From Alphaproteobacteria bacterium (GTDB lineage: Bacteria; Myxococcota_A; UBA796; UBA2385): a DNA stretch of 64,000 nt. This document shows, one piece after another, positions 42,578 to 50,897 of the stretch. The translations under genes were made by a program, and so were the position numbers. How positions within the stretch are numbered: position 1 is the stretch's first letter; each line of letters begins with the position of its first letter. The stretch is taken from the NCBI GenBank assembly GCA_020632755.1, contig JACKEY010000016.1:58173-122172 (forward strand). Direction: 5' to 3'. The notes under the pieces are model-generated. The model was not told the origin of the DNA. It searched no databases and was given only the letters and a program-made list of their open reading frames with translations.

Positions 42578-43441
42578 ATGGCGGATGACCAGGCCATCAG
42601 CTTCGTCGAGCTCTTCAAGCCAGAAGGCGTGCCCTACGCCCTGGCCGTGGTCGGCGTCGCGTGGGTGGCCACCCGGGTCGGCACCCGCACGCTCGAGTCG
42701 CTGGGCGAGCGGTTCACCGAGCGGCGCCTGTTCTTCAAGCAGGTCACCGCCGTCGGGCGGTTCGGCATCCTGCTGGTGGCGTCCGTCACCGTCGCCACGG
42801 CGGTGCTCAACTTCACGCGGGAGACCCTGCTCGCGGTCGGCGGCTCGGTCGCCGTCGCCGTCGGCTTCGCCTTCAAGGATCTGCTCGCGTCGCTGATGGC
42901 CGGGCTCATCCTGCTGTTCGACCGCCCCTTCCAGGTCGGTGATCGCGTCACCTTCGGCGGCACCTACGGTGAGGTCGTCGAGATCGGCCTGCGCACCGTG
43001 CGCATCGCGACCCTCAACGACGACCTGGTCAGCATCCCCAACAGCCGCTTCCTCAACGACGCCGTCGCCAGCGCCAACGCCGGCGCGCTGGACCAGATGT
43101 GCGTCCACCACTTCTGGATCGGCTGCAACGAGGACTTCGAGCGCGCCAAGCAGATCGTCTACGAAGCCACCGCCAGCAGCCGCTACGTCTACCTGGCCAA
43201 GCCGATCACCCTGGTCGTGCGCGAGGGCCCCGTCGAAGACGGCGGCGAGCGCTTCGCCCTGCGCATCACGTCCAAGGCCTACGTCTTCGACGGCCGCTAC
43301 GAGACCGCCTTCGGCACCGACATCACCGAGCGCGTCAAGCGTGCCTTCCGGGCCGCCGGCATCCGCACCGCCGGCGAGCTCGAGTGGGAAGCGCGGCAGG
43401 CCGCCGAGACGATCCTGCACCCCGCGGGGACGGGGGGCTGA
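42578..43441 (+). CDS. MscS-family small-conductance mechanosensitive channel
   Basis: A 287-residue channel with N-terminal helices, the pore-lining segment GGSVAVAVGFAFKDLLA, and the MscS beta-domain with FDRPFQVGDRV and TLNDDLVSIPNS. It opens under membrane tension to release solutes in osmotic shock. Close to E. coli MscS in length (286). Coupled to the upstream ATPase gene by a 3-base gap. Confidence 0.9.
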   Translation: MADDQAISFVELFKPEGVPYALAVVGVAWVATRVGTRTLESLGERFTERRLFFKQVTAVGRFGILLVASVTVATAVLNFTRETLLAVGGSVAVAVGFAFKDLLASLMAGLILLFDRPFQVGDRVTFGGTYGEVVEIGLRTVRIATLNDDLVSIPNSRFLNDAVASANAGALDQMCVHHFWIGCNEDFERAKQIVYEATASSRYVYLAKPITLVVREGPVEDGGERFALRITSKAYVFDGRYETAFGTDITERVKRAFRAAGIRTAGELEWEARQAAETILHPAGTGG

Positions 43442-43450
43442 GCGGTCGGC

Positions 43451-43714
43451 TCAGGCTGCCGCGACCTGGCCGGCCTGCTTGAGCTTGCCGACCTGGAACG
43501 CGTCGACGGCGAAGGCGATGTTCATCAGGAACACGCTGCCGAACATGGGCCAGTAGTAGGCCGGCGCCGCCGTCTGGATGCCGAGCTCGACGTAGGTCAG
43601 CCCGATGACGCCGACGAGCCAGGCGATGGCCAGGGGCACCTTGTGGCCGAGCAGCAGGTAGCCCGCACCCGGGAAGAAGAAGTTGAGCAGGGTGGCGATC
43701 ACGGTCTTGGCCAT
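43451..43714 (-). CDS. Small TM2-like membrane protein
   Basis: An 87-residue protein with two hydrophobic segments, the first containing NFFFPGAGYLLLGHK, a pattern close to TM2-domain proteins. The ATG at 43714 has a ggag site in front; the frame is open further upstream but contains no membrane-protein features there. It is divergent from the AraC regulator and converges on MscS. Function unknown. Confidence 0.65.
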   Translation of the reverse strand: MAKTVIATLLNFFFPGAGYLLLGHKVPLAIAWLVGVIGLTYVELGIQTAAPAYYWPMFGSVFLMNIAFAVDAFQVGKLKQAGQVAAA

Positions 43715-43757
43715 GGGGGACTCCGGGGGTTCCTCGTGCGGGTCCACTCCCGTCGAG

Positions 43758-43772
43758 GTATTGATGGAATAC
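43758..43772. promoter_or_regulatory. Inverted repeat GTATT-N5-AATAC
   Basis: A 15-base palindrome in the divergent gap between the TM2-like gene and the AraC regulator. The gap is clearly less GC-rich than its surroundings. It is a candidate operator for the regulator, though AraC proteins often use direct rather than inverted sites. Confidence 0.35.
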
Positions 43773-43801
43773 CCACTCGGATTGGACGAAGAGCATGCAG
43801 A

Positions 43802-43817
43802 ACATCCGGAATGATGT
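43802..43817. promoter_or_regulatory. Inverted repeat ACATC-N6-GATGT
   Basis: A second palindrome in the same gap, ending 12 bases before the GTG of the AraC regulator, where it could allow autoregulation. Five-base arms are short, so chance is possible. Confidence 0.35.
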
Positions 43818-43829
43818 GCGGAGCGTCCA

Positions 43830-44768
43830 GTGAGCGACGCGTTGACGCCCATTCTGCAACAGCTCGCCGTCCAGGGCTCGGTGTTCTCGCGGGCCGAGCT
43901 GCGGGCGCCGTGGGGGGTCCGGACCCGCGGCACGGCCTCGGCCATCTTCCACGTGGTCGTCCGGGGGGCAGGCTTCGCCCGACCCGAAGCCGCGCCGGGC
44001 GAACCCCTCGCCGCGCCGCTGGCCTTCCGTGCCGGAGATCTGCTGCTGTTCCCCCATGGGCACGGCCACGTGCTCTCCGATCAGCCCGAGACGCCGGCCG
44101 CGCCGATCCGCACCCTCGCCCGTGCGCCCGCGGCGGACGGACTCGCCTGCATCGCGACCGACGGGTTGGGCGCCGGCACCTCGCTGTTGTGCGGCACGCT
44201 GGCCTTCGACGCCTGGGCGGCCGACATGCTGATCCCGCACCTTCCGCCGCTCCTGCACGTACCGGCCGACCACGGGCCCATGGCGGCCTGGCTGGACGCC
44301 ACGCTGCGCATGCTCGGGGCCGAGGTGGACGGCGGGCTGCCCGGCGGACCGGCGGTGATCGGGCGGCTGGCCGAGCTCATCTTCATCCAGGCCGTGCGGG
44401 CCTGGGCGGCCCGCGATGCGGTCCCCGGCTGGCTGTCCGCCATGCGCGATCCCGCCATCGGGCGGGCGCTGGCCGCGATGCACACGGCCCCGGCGGACGG
44501 CTGGACCGTCGATCGCCTGGCCCGGTCGGCCGGCATGTCGCGATCGGCCTTCGCGGCGCGGTTCTCTGAGCAGGTGGGTGTGGCGCCGGCGGCCCACCTC
44601 ACCCGCTGGCGCATGCTGCTGGCCCGGCGCGCGCTCGCTACGTCCACGGACGGCCTGGCACAGGTCGCGGCCGGCGTCGGCTATGCCAGCGAAGCCGCCT
44701 TCATCCGTGCCTTCAAGCGCGAGCTCGGGACGACGCCCGCGGCCTGGCGGCGCGCCCGGGCGGCCTGA
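43830..44768 (+). CDS. AraC-family transcriptional regulator
   Basis: A 312-residue regulator. The N-terminal cupin-like sensor domain contains FRAGDLLLFPHGHGHVL, and the C-terminal DNA-binding domain (about residues 215-308) has two helix-turn-helix motifs. The second has the AraC signature VAAGVGYASEAAFIRAFKRE. The sensor resembles cupin_6/RclR-type domains. Starts at GTG. The likely target is its own promoter and the divergent TM2-like gene. Confidence 0.87.
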   Translation: MSDALTPILQQLAVQGSVFSRAELRAPWGVRTRGTASAIFHVVVRGAGFARPEAAPGEPLAAPLAFRAGDLLLFPHGHGHVLSDQPETPAAPIRTLARAPAADGLACIATDGLGAGTSLLCGTLAFDAWAADMLIPHLPPLLHVPADHGPMAAWLDATLRMLGAEVDGGLPGGPAVIGRLAELIFIQAVRAWAARDAVPGWLSAMRDPAIGRALAAMHTAPADGWTVDRLARSAGMSRSAFAARFSEQVGVAPAAHLTRWRMLLARRALATSTDGLAQVAAGVGYASEAAFIRAFKRELGTTPAAWRRARAA

Positions 44769-44769
44769 C

Positions 44770-45720
44770 TCACCACCGCCCGGCCAGCCCGATGCCGGCG
44801 CCGCCCTGGACGACCATCGGCGCGAAGCCGACCTGGACGGGCGTGCGGTCGATGCGCACCGGGCGGTAGGCGCCGTCGCGGTAGCCGTAGCGGGTGCTGC
44901 GGTGCTTCACGACCCAGGCGCCGACGCTGTAGCCGAGCGCGCTGCCCCACAGGCTGTCGCTGGCGAAGTGGCGGTGGTTGACGACGTGCATGACGACCAG
45001 CCCGCCGGTCAGGCCGTGGGTCAGGACCGTCACCCAGACGGGGGGCGCGAAGTAGACCTGGGTGGCGCCCAGCATCGCGAAGAGCGTGGCGGCGTGACCG
45101 GAGGGCGTGCCCGCGGGGAACAGCCGGAAGCTGGCGGTGGGCCCCAGGATGCGCCCCAGCGGCGGGTCACCGTGCTCGGGACCCTCGCGGCCGATCAGCA
45201 TCTTGAGGGTCAGGTGGTAGACCTGGGCCACGGCAACCGACTCGACGGTCAGCGACATGCCCTGCTCGATGTCGGGGCGGTCGGCCAGGGCGGCGCCCCC
45301 CCAGGTGGCCAGCGTGCCGACGGCCAGGGTGGGCCACAGCACGGCTTGCATCTCTGTGGCCCAGATCTCCGGCACGCCGTCGTCGTGGGCCAGCAGCCAG
45401 TGCTCGACCCGGGCGTCCGGGCTCGGGTCCAGCGGCAGCATCATCGCACCGACGGGGACCATCACGCCGGCCAGACCGAGCCAGCCCTTCGCCCGCCAGC
45501 GGGGCACGCCCAGCGGGATCGCCGCCATGCTCGAGAAGGCCCGCGGGAACAGGCCGAGCTCGCCGTAGCGGAAGGCCGGGCCGTGCAGGGGAGGCAGGGG
45601 GCGCGCCGTCGGTTCCGGGGCCCCCGGCTGCTCGGCCGTGGGTCCCTCGGCCGGCAGGTCCTGGGCCGCCGCGAGTCGGGGGAGGAGGAGGAGGAGGAGG
45701 AGGCCGAGGAGGAGGCGCAT
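44770..45720 (-). CDS. Secreted PAP2-like phosphatase with altered motifs
   Basis: A 316-residue protein with a Leu-rich signal peptide (CTC repeats), hydrophobic segments and a PAP2-type core: KMLIGREGP, TPSGHAATLF and NHRHFASD. The PSGH motif and the HxxxD pair are intact, but motif 1 has Gly where Arg of RP is expected and motif 3 has His where Arg is usual. Activity as a lipid phosphatase is therefore uncertain. The ATG overlaps the stop of the upstream DUF3943 gene by one base. Confidence 0.75.
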   Translation of the reverse strand: MRLLLGLLLLLLLPRLAAAQDLPAEGPTAEQPGAPEPTARPLPPLHGPAFRYGELGLFPRAFSSMAAIPLGVPRWRAKGWLGLAGVMVPVGAMMLPLDPSPDARVEHWLLAHDDGVPEIWATEMQAVLWPTLAVGTLATWGGAALADRPDIEQGMSLTVESVAVAQVYHLTLKMLIGREGPEHGDPPLGRILGPTASFRLFPAGTPSGHAATLFAMLGATQVYFAPPVWVTVLTHGLTGGLVVMHVVNHRHFASDSLWGSALGYSVGAWVVKHRSTRYGYRDGAYRPVRIDRTPVQVGFAPMVVQGGAGIGLAGRW

Positions 45721-47159
45721 CACAGCTCCAGCGTGGCATGCGCCATCACGGCGAGGAAGTCGCGGTGGAAGTCGGGGTGGTCTCGGTACAGGGACACGCG
45801 GTCGTGCCACTCGAGCTCGCCGCCGAGCCCGGCGCCGCGCCACAGCTGCACGACGAAGCCCGTGCGCGTGAGCCCGACCCGCTCGCTGCCGTGGGGCTCG
45901 CTGGCGCTGGCGATCCAGGTGGCGCGGGCCTCGGCGTAGAGCTGGCCGATGCCGGCGCCGGACAGCCCGGCGCGCAGCTGGCCGCTGCCGCCGGGGCCCA
46001 GCACGTAGTCGCGGCCGACCACGTCCTGGGTGTAGGGCGAGTCCACCGCGCCCATCGGCACGAACAGCAGCATGCCGCCGATGCCCAGGTCCCACGGGCC
46101 GCCGACGTGGTGCACCAGCAGTCCCCCCGGGCCGAGCCCGGTGTCGCCCAGCTCGAAGACCCGGTTCTGCACGAAGTCCGTCGCCTGGTACAGGCCGACG
46201 AAGCCGCTGTCGGGCTGGCCCAGGGCGTCCACGCGCCGTCCGATCAGCGCGCCGTCCATGTACAGGGACAGGCCGGGCCCGCCCCGCAGGCTGCGGTCGT
46301 GCACGTCCAGGTGCACGTCGAAGGCGTCCAGCGGCCGGGTCAGCCGGTCGTGGGCGAGCGGGTCGCCGTAGGCCAGCTCGTAGTGCAGCCGGCTGCCGAA
46401 GCGCCAGTCCTCGGCCTGCTCGACCAGGTCCACCCCCAGCGCGAGCTGGTGGTGCATGGGCACGCGCAGGCGGGGGGCGCCGGTCCGCCACGCCTGTCCC
46501 GTGACCAGCCGATCGATGCCGCGGATCGGGTCGATGAGCCCGGCGCCGAGCTCGCGCAGCACGCGCCGCCGGCCGGTCGTGCGCTCGTCGAGCACCTGGC
46601 TGGACAGCCGCCACAGCACCTCGCCGACGAAGGGACCGCTCCACGAGGTGGTGATCTGGTCATTGATCGACGGGGGCTCGGTCTCCAGGAACCGCTCCCA
46701 GGTCCAGCTGGCCAGCACCACCACCGGCAAGGACTCCAGGTAGGTCAGGTCGTGGATCCGGGCCGTCGAGTAGTACATCGCCCCCTGGTAGGGGTGCCCG
46801 AAGGCGTTCGTCGCGAACACGTTGTCGTCGAAGGTCCAGCGCCGGCGCGCCGGGTCCGTCATGGTCTGCCAGCTGATGTGGGCCCAGTCGAAGTCGAAGA
46901 CGTAGCGGGTGCCCAGGTGCAGGGCGCCGTTGAAGGCCAGGGCCTCGCCCAGGGCCAGCGGGTAGCGCCACCAGCGCAGCGGGCGCTGCCGGGCGTCGAG
47001 GTCCACCGCCTCCTCCGCCGCGGCCTCCTCCGCCGCGGCCTCCTCCGCCGCGGCCTCCTCCTCGACCCCTCCCTCCTCCCCGCCGCCTGCCGGCAGGGGC
47101 GCCTCGGCCCGCGCGGGCGGAGCGGACAGCAGCAGCGACAGCAGCAGGGACGGGGACAC
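45720..47159 (-). CDS. DUF3943 secreted/outer-membrane-associated protein
   Basis: A 479-residue protein starting at GTG 47159 with a signal peptide ending PPARA. After an Ala/Glu-rich repeat comes a DUF3943 domain (FDDNVFATNAFGHPYQGAMY). The long C-terminal part of alternating strands ends in ATLEL, suggesting an outer-membrane beta-barrel. Codon pattern and coupling suggest it works with the PAP2-like protein. The frame is open further upstream, but the signal peptide fixes the start. The divergent antiporter starts 66 bases away. Confidence 0.72.
   Translation of the reverse strand: MSPSLLLSLLLSAPPARAEAPLPAGGGEEGGVEEEAAAEEAAAEEAAAEEAVDLDARQRPLRWWRYPLALGEALAFNGALHLGTRYVFDFDWAHISWQTMTDPARRRWTFDDNVFATNAFGHPYQGAMYYSTARIHDLTYLESLPVVVLASWTWERFLETEPPSINDQITTSWSGPFVGEVLWRLSSQVLDERTTGRRRVLRELGAGLIDPIRGIDRLVTGQAWRTGAPRLRVPMHHQLALGVDLVEQAEDWRFGSRLHYELAYGDPLAHDRLTRPLDAFDVHLDVHDRSLRGGPGLSLYMDGALIGRRVDALGQPDSGFVGLYQATDFVQNRVFELGDTGLGPGGLLVHHVGGPWDLGIGGMLLFVPMGAVDSPYTQDVVGRDYVLGPGGSGQLRAGLSGAGIGQLYAEARATWIASASEPHGSERVGLTRTGFVVQLWRGAGLGGELEWHDRVSLYRDHPDFHRDFLAVMAHATLEL
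47011..47055 (-). repeat. 15-bp tandem repeat coding for Ala/Glu
   Basis: Three identical copies of a 15-mer (plus strand tcctccgccgcggcc) encode the EEAAA stalk just after the signal peptide of the DUF3943 protein. In-frame length variation is possible. Confidence 0.85.
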
Positions 47160-47225
47160 GCGGCCGCATTGTGCCTGCTCCCGCGGCCGGGACCGCGCGG
47201 CACGTCGCCGCGATAGCGACGGGGC

Positions 47226-48893
47226 ATGCTCCACGCCGAGACCCAGCTGCTCATCCTGTTGCTCATCGCCGCCCTGGTCGGCATGGGCGCCCGCCGCTTC
47301 CAGCTGCCCTACACGGTCGCGCTGGTGCTCTCGGGCATCGCGCTCGGGTTCCTGCACCTCGAAGAGCTGTCGGTCCTGCACCTGTCGCCGGACCTGCTCA
47401 TGGCGGTGTTCCTGCCGGCGCTGCTGTTCGAGGCCGCGTACCACGTCGACTTCGCGAAGTTCCGCAAGCTCGCGGGCCCGGTGCTGCTGCTGGCCTTCCC
47501 CGGCGTGCTGGTCGCCGTGACCCTGACCGCGCTCGGGGCCTACGGCGCGCTGCAGGCGTTGGGCGTGGCCGACTTCAGCCTGGGGCTGGCCTTCCTGTTC
47601 GCCAGCATGATCGCGGCCACCGACCCCATCTCGGTGCTGGCCCTGTTCAAGAGCCTGGGGGTCGAGAAGAAGCTCTACCTGCTGGTCGAAGGCGAGAGCC
47701 TGCTCAACGACGGCGTCGCGGTCGTCGTGTTCATCATCGTGGCCGCCGTGCTGGGCATCGAGACCGGCCACGGCCACGCCCCGCACCTCGAGACCGTCAG
47801 CGAGATCGCCGTCTACGGCGTGCGGACCTTCGGCTGGATGGCCGTCGGCGGGGCCTTCATCGGCGCCCTGGTCGGCGCGGTCGTCAGCGTGCTGACCCGC
47901 CAGGTCGACGACAAGCTCATCGAGACCAGCCTGACCGTGGTGGTCGCCTACGGCAGCTTCCTGCTGGCCGAGCACTTCCACGCCAGCGGCGTCTTGTCCT
48001 GCGTGGCCGCCGGCATGGTGCTCGGCAGCTTCGGCAGCCGGTTCGGCATGTCGGTGCGCACCCGCATCGCCGTCGTGGACTTCTGGGAGTTCATGGCCTT
48101 CTTCAGCAACACCTTCGTGTTCCTGCTGGTGGGCCTGGAGCTGGACATCCCCGAGCTGCTGGGCGCCAGCGGGCTCATCGCCGCCACCTTCGTCGTGGTC
48201 GTGGTGGCCCGGGCCATCGTGGTCTACGGCAGCCTGCCGCTGACCCGGTTCACGGGGGGCGCCCTGCGCGGCAAGGGCCTGCCGACGAAGTGGGCCCACG
48301 TCATGGTCTGGGGTGGCCTGCGGGGCAGCCTGTCGATGGTGCTGGTGATGGGCCTGCCGGTCGACATGCCCGGCCGCCGGCTGCTGCTGGTCCTGGTGTT
48401 CGGCGTCGTCAGCGTCAGCCTGTTGCTGCAGGCCATGACCATGAAGCCCCTGCTGCAGCGCCTGGGCCTGACCCGCCAGCGCCAGGTCCGGCTGGCCTAC
48501 GAACAGGCCCGCGGCCGCGCCTGGATGGCCCAGGCCGCCCTGCGCGACCTGGATCGCCAGGCCCAGCGTCTGGATCCGGCCCTGCACGCCCGGTTCCGCC
48601 CCCACTTCGAGCGCGCCCTGCAGCAGGCCCAGGCCGCCGCCGCCACGGCCGCGGGCGACCACCTGGACGAAGAGCGCCTGCACGAGACCGCCCTGCACCT
48701 CATCACCATCCAGGAAGACGCCCTGCGCAAGGCCGTCGACGAGCGTGTCGTCAGCCCCGAAGCCGCCGAGGAGCTGCTCACCGGCCTGGCCGAGGAGCGG
48801 GAGCGGCTGGTCCACGAGGGGGTGGGCGAAGACATCGAGCCCTCGCCCGGCCCGGAGCCGGCGCCCCCGGCCGAGCCGCCGGCTACTGCATGA
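47226..48893 (+). CDS. CPA1-family Na+(K+)/H+ antiporter
   Basis: A 555-residue NhaP/NHE-type antiporter with about twelve membrane helices. It carries the conserved ATDPISV and EGESLLNDG motifs (the ND pair for ion binding) and a soluble helical tail of about 150 residues. It exchanges cations for protons to control pH or salt. TAGCGA lies 6 bases before the ATG. The last 11 bases overlap a convergent gene. Confidence 0.92.
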   Translation: MLHAETQLLILLLIAALVGMGARRFQLPYTVALVLSGIALGFLHLEELSVLHLSPDLLMAVFLPALLFEAAYHVDFAKFRKLAGPVLLLAFPGVLVAVTLTALGAYGALQALGVADFSLGLAFLFASMIAATDPISVLALFKSLGVEKKLYLLVEGESLLNDGVAVVVFIIVAAVLGIETGHGHAPHLETVSEIAVYGVRTFGWMAVGGAFIGALVGAVVSVLTRQVDDKLIETSLTVVVAYGSFLLAEHFHASGVLSCVAAGMVLGSFGSRFGMSVRTRIAVVDFWEFMAFFSNTFVFLLVGLELDIPELLGASGLIAATFVVVVVARAIVVYGSLPLTRFTGGALRGKGLPTKWAHVMVWGGLRGSLSMVLVMGLPVDMPGRRLLLVLVFGVVSVSLLLQAMTMKPLLQRLGLTRQRQVRLAYEQARGRAWMAQAALRDLDRQAQRLDPALHARFRPHFERALQQAQAAAATAAGDHLDEERLHETALHLITIQEDALRKAVDERVVSPEAAEELLTGLAEERERLVHEGVGEDIEPSPGPEPAPPAEPPATA

Positions 48894-49197
48894 CGCAGCC
48901 CAGCTGGTCGTCGACGTAGCGGGCCTGTTGCTTCCAGCCGCCCAGCACCTTGCTGGTCACGAGCTTCTGGTCGTGGTCGACCTTGAACCGCGCGACGTCC
49001 GGGCTGACCCGCGCCTGATCCCGGCAGAAGGCTTCGTCCCGGCCGGTGACGAAGATGCAACTGCACACGCTCTTGGCCGAGAAGCCCGATCCCAGCGCGA
49101 ACAGCGGGGCGTCGTACTTCGCCGGGTCCTTGGCGCAGCCCGCCAGGGTCGCGGCCAGCATCAGGAGCCCGAGCAGGGCGGGACGGGTCGGGCTCAC
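48883..49197 (-). CDS. Small Cys-rich lipoprotein
   Basis: A 104-residue lipoprotein (lipobox TLAGC) with CSCIFVTGRDEAFC and a final GCVMQ. It overlaps the upstream serine hydrolase gene by 4 bases (ATGA). A similar Cys-containing 'CS.VFVSGR' segment occurs as an N-terminal extension in some serine hydrolases, so this may be a split-off partner domain; that comparison is from memory. Confidence 0.6.
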   Translation of the reverse strand: MSPTRPALLGLLMLAATLAGCAKDPAKYDAPLFALGSGFSAKSVCSCIFVTGRDEAFCRDQARVSPDVARFKVDHDQKLVTSKVLGGWKQQARYVDDQLGCVMQ

Positions 49198-50315
49198 AGG
49201 GACTCCGCCAGGGCGATGGCCGCCGCCAGGCTGCCGTCGCGATCGAAGCTGTCGTCGCGCTGATCGGCGATCCGGACCACGACCAGGTCGTGCTCGGGCA
49301 CCACGATGATGCTCTGGCCCCAGTGCCCGAGCGCGGCGAAGGTGTCGGGCGGGGCGGCCGGCCAGGCCGGGTGCATGTGCCCCTGTTCGGGCACCGGCTG
49401 GTTGAGCCAGACCAGCCGGCCCTGGACCGGATCACCGGGGGCGCTGCCGAGCGGGCGCTCGCGGGCGCCGCGGGTCACCCGGGTGCTGTCGTGGACCCAG
49501 CCTTCGGGCAGCAGCCGCTGGCCGGCCCAGCAGCCGTCCTGCAGCCACAGCTGCCCCAGCCGCCCCATGTCGCGGGCGCTGGCGTACCAGTAGGAGCTGC
49601 CGACGTAGGTGCCGACCCCGTCGCGCTCGAAGGTGCTGGTGGTCATGCCCAGCCGGTCGAACAGCACCGCCCACGGGAACCGCTCGCCGTGGGCCGGGAC
49701 CATCACGGCGCCCACCACCGCCGACAGCGCGTTGGTGTCGCCCGACGAGTACATCCACGTCGACCCCGGCGCGTCCCGCAGCGGGTGGCCCAGCACGAAG
49801 GCCGCCATGTCGTCCCGGCCCTGGCCGTAGAGCATGGCCAGGACGCTGCTGGTCGTCGGCGGGTCGTGCTCGTAGGTCTCCTTCCAGTCCAGGCCGCTGC
49901 TCATCTCGAGCAGGTCGACGACGCGGATGGCGCAGGCGGCATCGGGCGCCTGGACGTGGGCGCACACGCTGTCGTCGATGGACAGCCGCCCTTCGTGCAC
50001 GGCGATGCCGGTCAGCGTGTTGGCCACCGTCTTGCTGACCGACCAGGTCAGGTGGCGGTCGCCCGGTCCCCAGGGGTCCCGGTAGCGCTCGTAGACCACC
50101 CGGCCCCGGTGGATCACGACGGCGCCGTCGGTGCGCACGCCGGCGCGGTCCGGGTCGTCCCAGTCGACGTCGGGGAAGAAGACGGCGTCGAGCGCGGCGA
50201 CCCGGTCGGCGTGATCCCGGGCGACAGCGGCGTGGTCGTCGGGCCAGGGGCCGTCCGGCGACCGGTCGTCGGGGCAGGCCAGGGCCGGCAGGAGGAGGAG
50301 GAGGGCGAGGAGCAT
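49194..50315 (-). CDS. Secreted serine hydrolase, beta-lactamase/penicillin-binding fold
   Basis: A 373-residue protein with a signal peptide that could end in a lipobox (PALAC). The catalytic SVSK is at about residues 92-95, with the second motif YSSGDTN and later a GHWGQ motif. It belongs to the class C beta-lactamase-like family that includes esterases and amide hydrolases such as nylon-dimer hydrolase. Substrate unknown. TACACT lies 7 bases before the ATG. Confidence 0.85.
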   Translation of the reverse strand: MLLALLLLLPALACPDDRSPDGPWPDDHAAVARDHADRVAALDAVFFPDVDWDDPDRAGVRTDGAVVIHRGRVVYERYRDPWGPGDRHLTWSVSKTVANTLTGIAVHEGRLSIDDSVCAHVQAPDAACAIRVVDLLEMSSGLDWKETYEHDPPTTSSVLAMLYGQGRDDMAAFVLGHPLRDAPGSTWMYSSGDTNALSAVVGAVMVPAHGERFPWAVLFDRLGMTTSTFERDGVGTYVGSSYWYASARDMGRLGQLWLQDGCWAGQRLLPEGWVHDSTRVTRGARERPLGSAPGDPVQGRLVWLNQPVPEQGHMHPAWPAAPPDTFAALGHWGQSIIVVPEHDLVVVRIADQRDDSFDRDGSLAAAIALAESL

Positions 50316-50332
50316 GGGCCGCAGTGTAGCGA

Positions 50333-50785
50333 TCAGGGGAAGGCGATCTGGACCAGCCGGCCCGCTTCGACGTCGACGAGGAGGAGGCCGTCGGGCTCGA
50401 ACACGCGCTGGTACTCGAGCAGCTGGCGGCGGGTGGCCGGGTGGCCGGGGTTCGGCGCCCGGTCGCCGGTCTTGACTTCGGCCACCAGCCGGCTGCCCGG
50501 GGGCCAGCCCGAGCCGTCCAGCGCTTCGACCATCAGGTCGGCGCGCACTTCGAACTCGACCTCTTCACCGTCGACCTCGAACCAGCCGAAGGCCCGCACC
50601 TGGCGGTCGGTGATCGCGAAGCCCGCGGCTTCGAGCAGGGACTCGGCGTCGGCTTCGCCCCGGATCGCGCGGCCGACCCGCCGCCGGGTCGCCGTCGACC
50701 ACCGGCGCCGGGCGGACCACCACCCCAGGCCCAGGACCAGGGCGAGCAGCGCCAGGGCGGCGATGAGCAGCAGCTGTGCATCCAT
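50333..50785 (-). CDS. Membrane-anchored PD-(D/E)XK-like nuclease domain
   Basis: A 150-residue protein with one N-terminal helix (about residues 5-22) and a small domain resembling restriction-type nucleases: VRADLMVEAL, then VAEVKTG (the ExK part), and RRQLLEYQ. The acidic residue, ExK and following Gln/Tyr helix have the correct order. The ATG at 50785 is preferred; the upstream open frame is GC-driven. It could be a topology-inverted or inner-face nuclease; activity is unproven. Confidence 0.6.
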   Translation of the reverse strand: MDAQLLLIAALALLALVLGLGWWSARRRWSTATRRRVGRAIRGEADAESLLEAAGFAITDRQVRAFGWFEVDGEEVEFEVRADLMVEALDGSGWPPGSRLVAEVKTGDRAPNPGHPATRRQLLEYQRVFEPDGLLLVDVEAGRLVQIAFP

Positions 50786-50897
50786 GCCGACACGGTGGCA
50801 CGACCGCCGCGTTGCGTGTGGACAGATTCTGACCGGTCGCGTCCGCCGCGCGCCGCCGCGCATGGCGGCCCCGCACGCCGCCGGGTATCGGCCGGCC

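Noticed and set aside
36710..43420. A 2236-codon minus-strand open frame
   Set aside because: It covers several well-supported plus-strand genes including MscS. Its composition is that of an antisense GC-rich frame.
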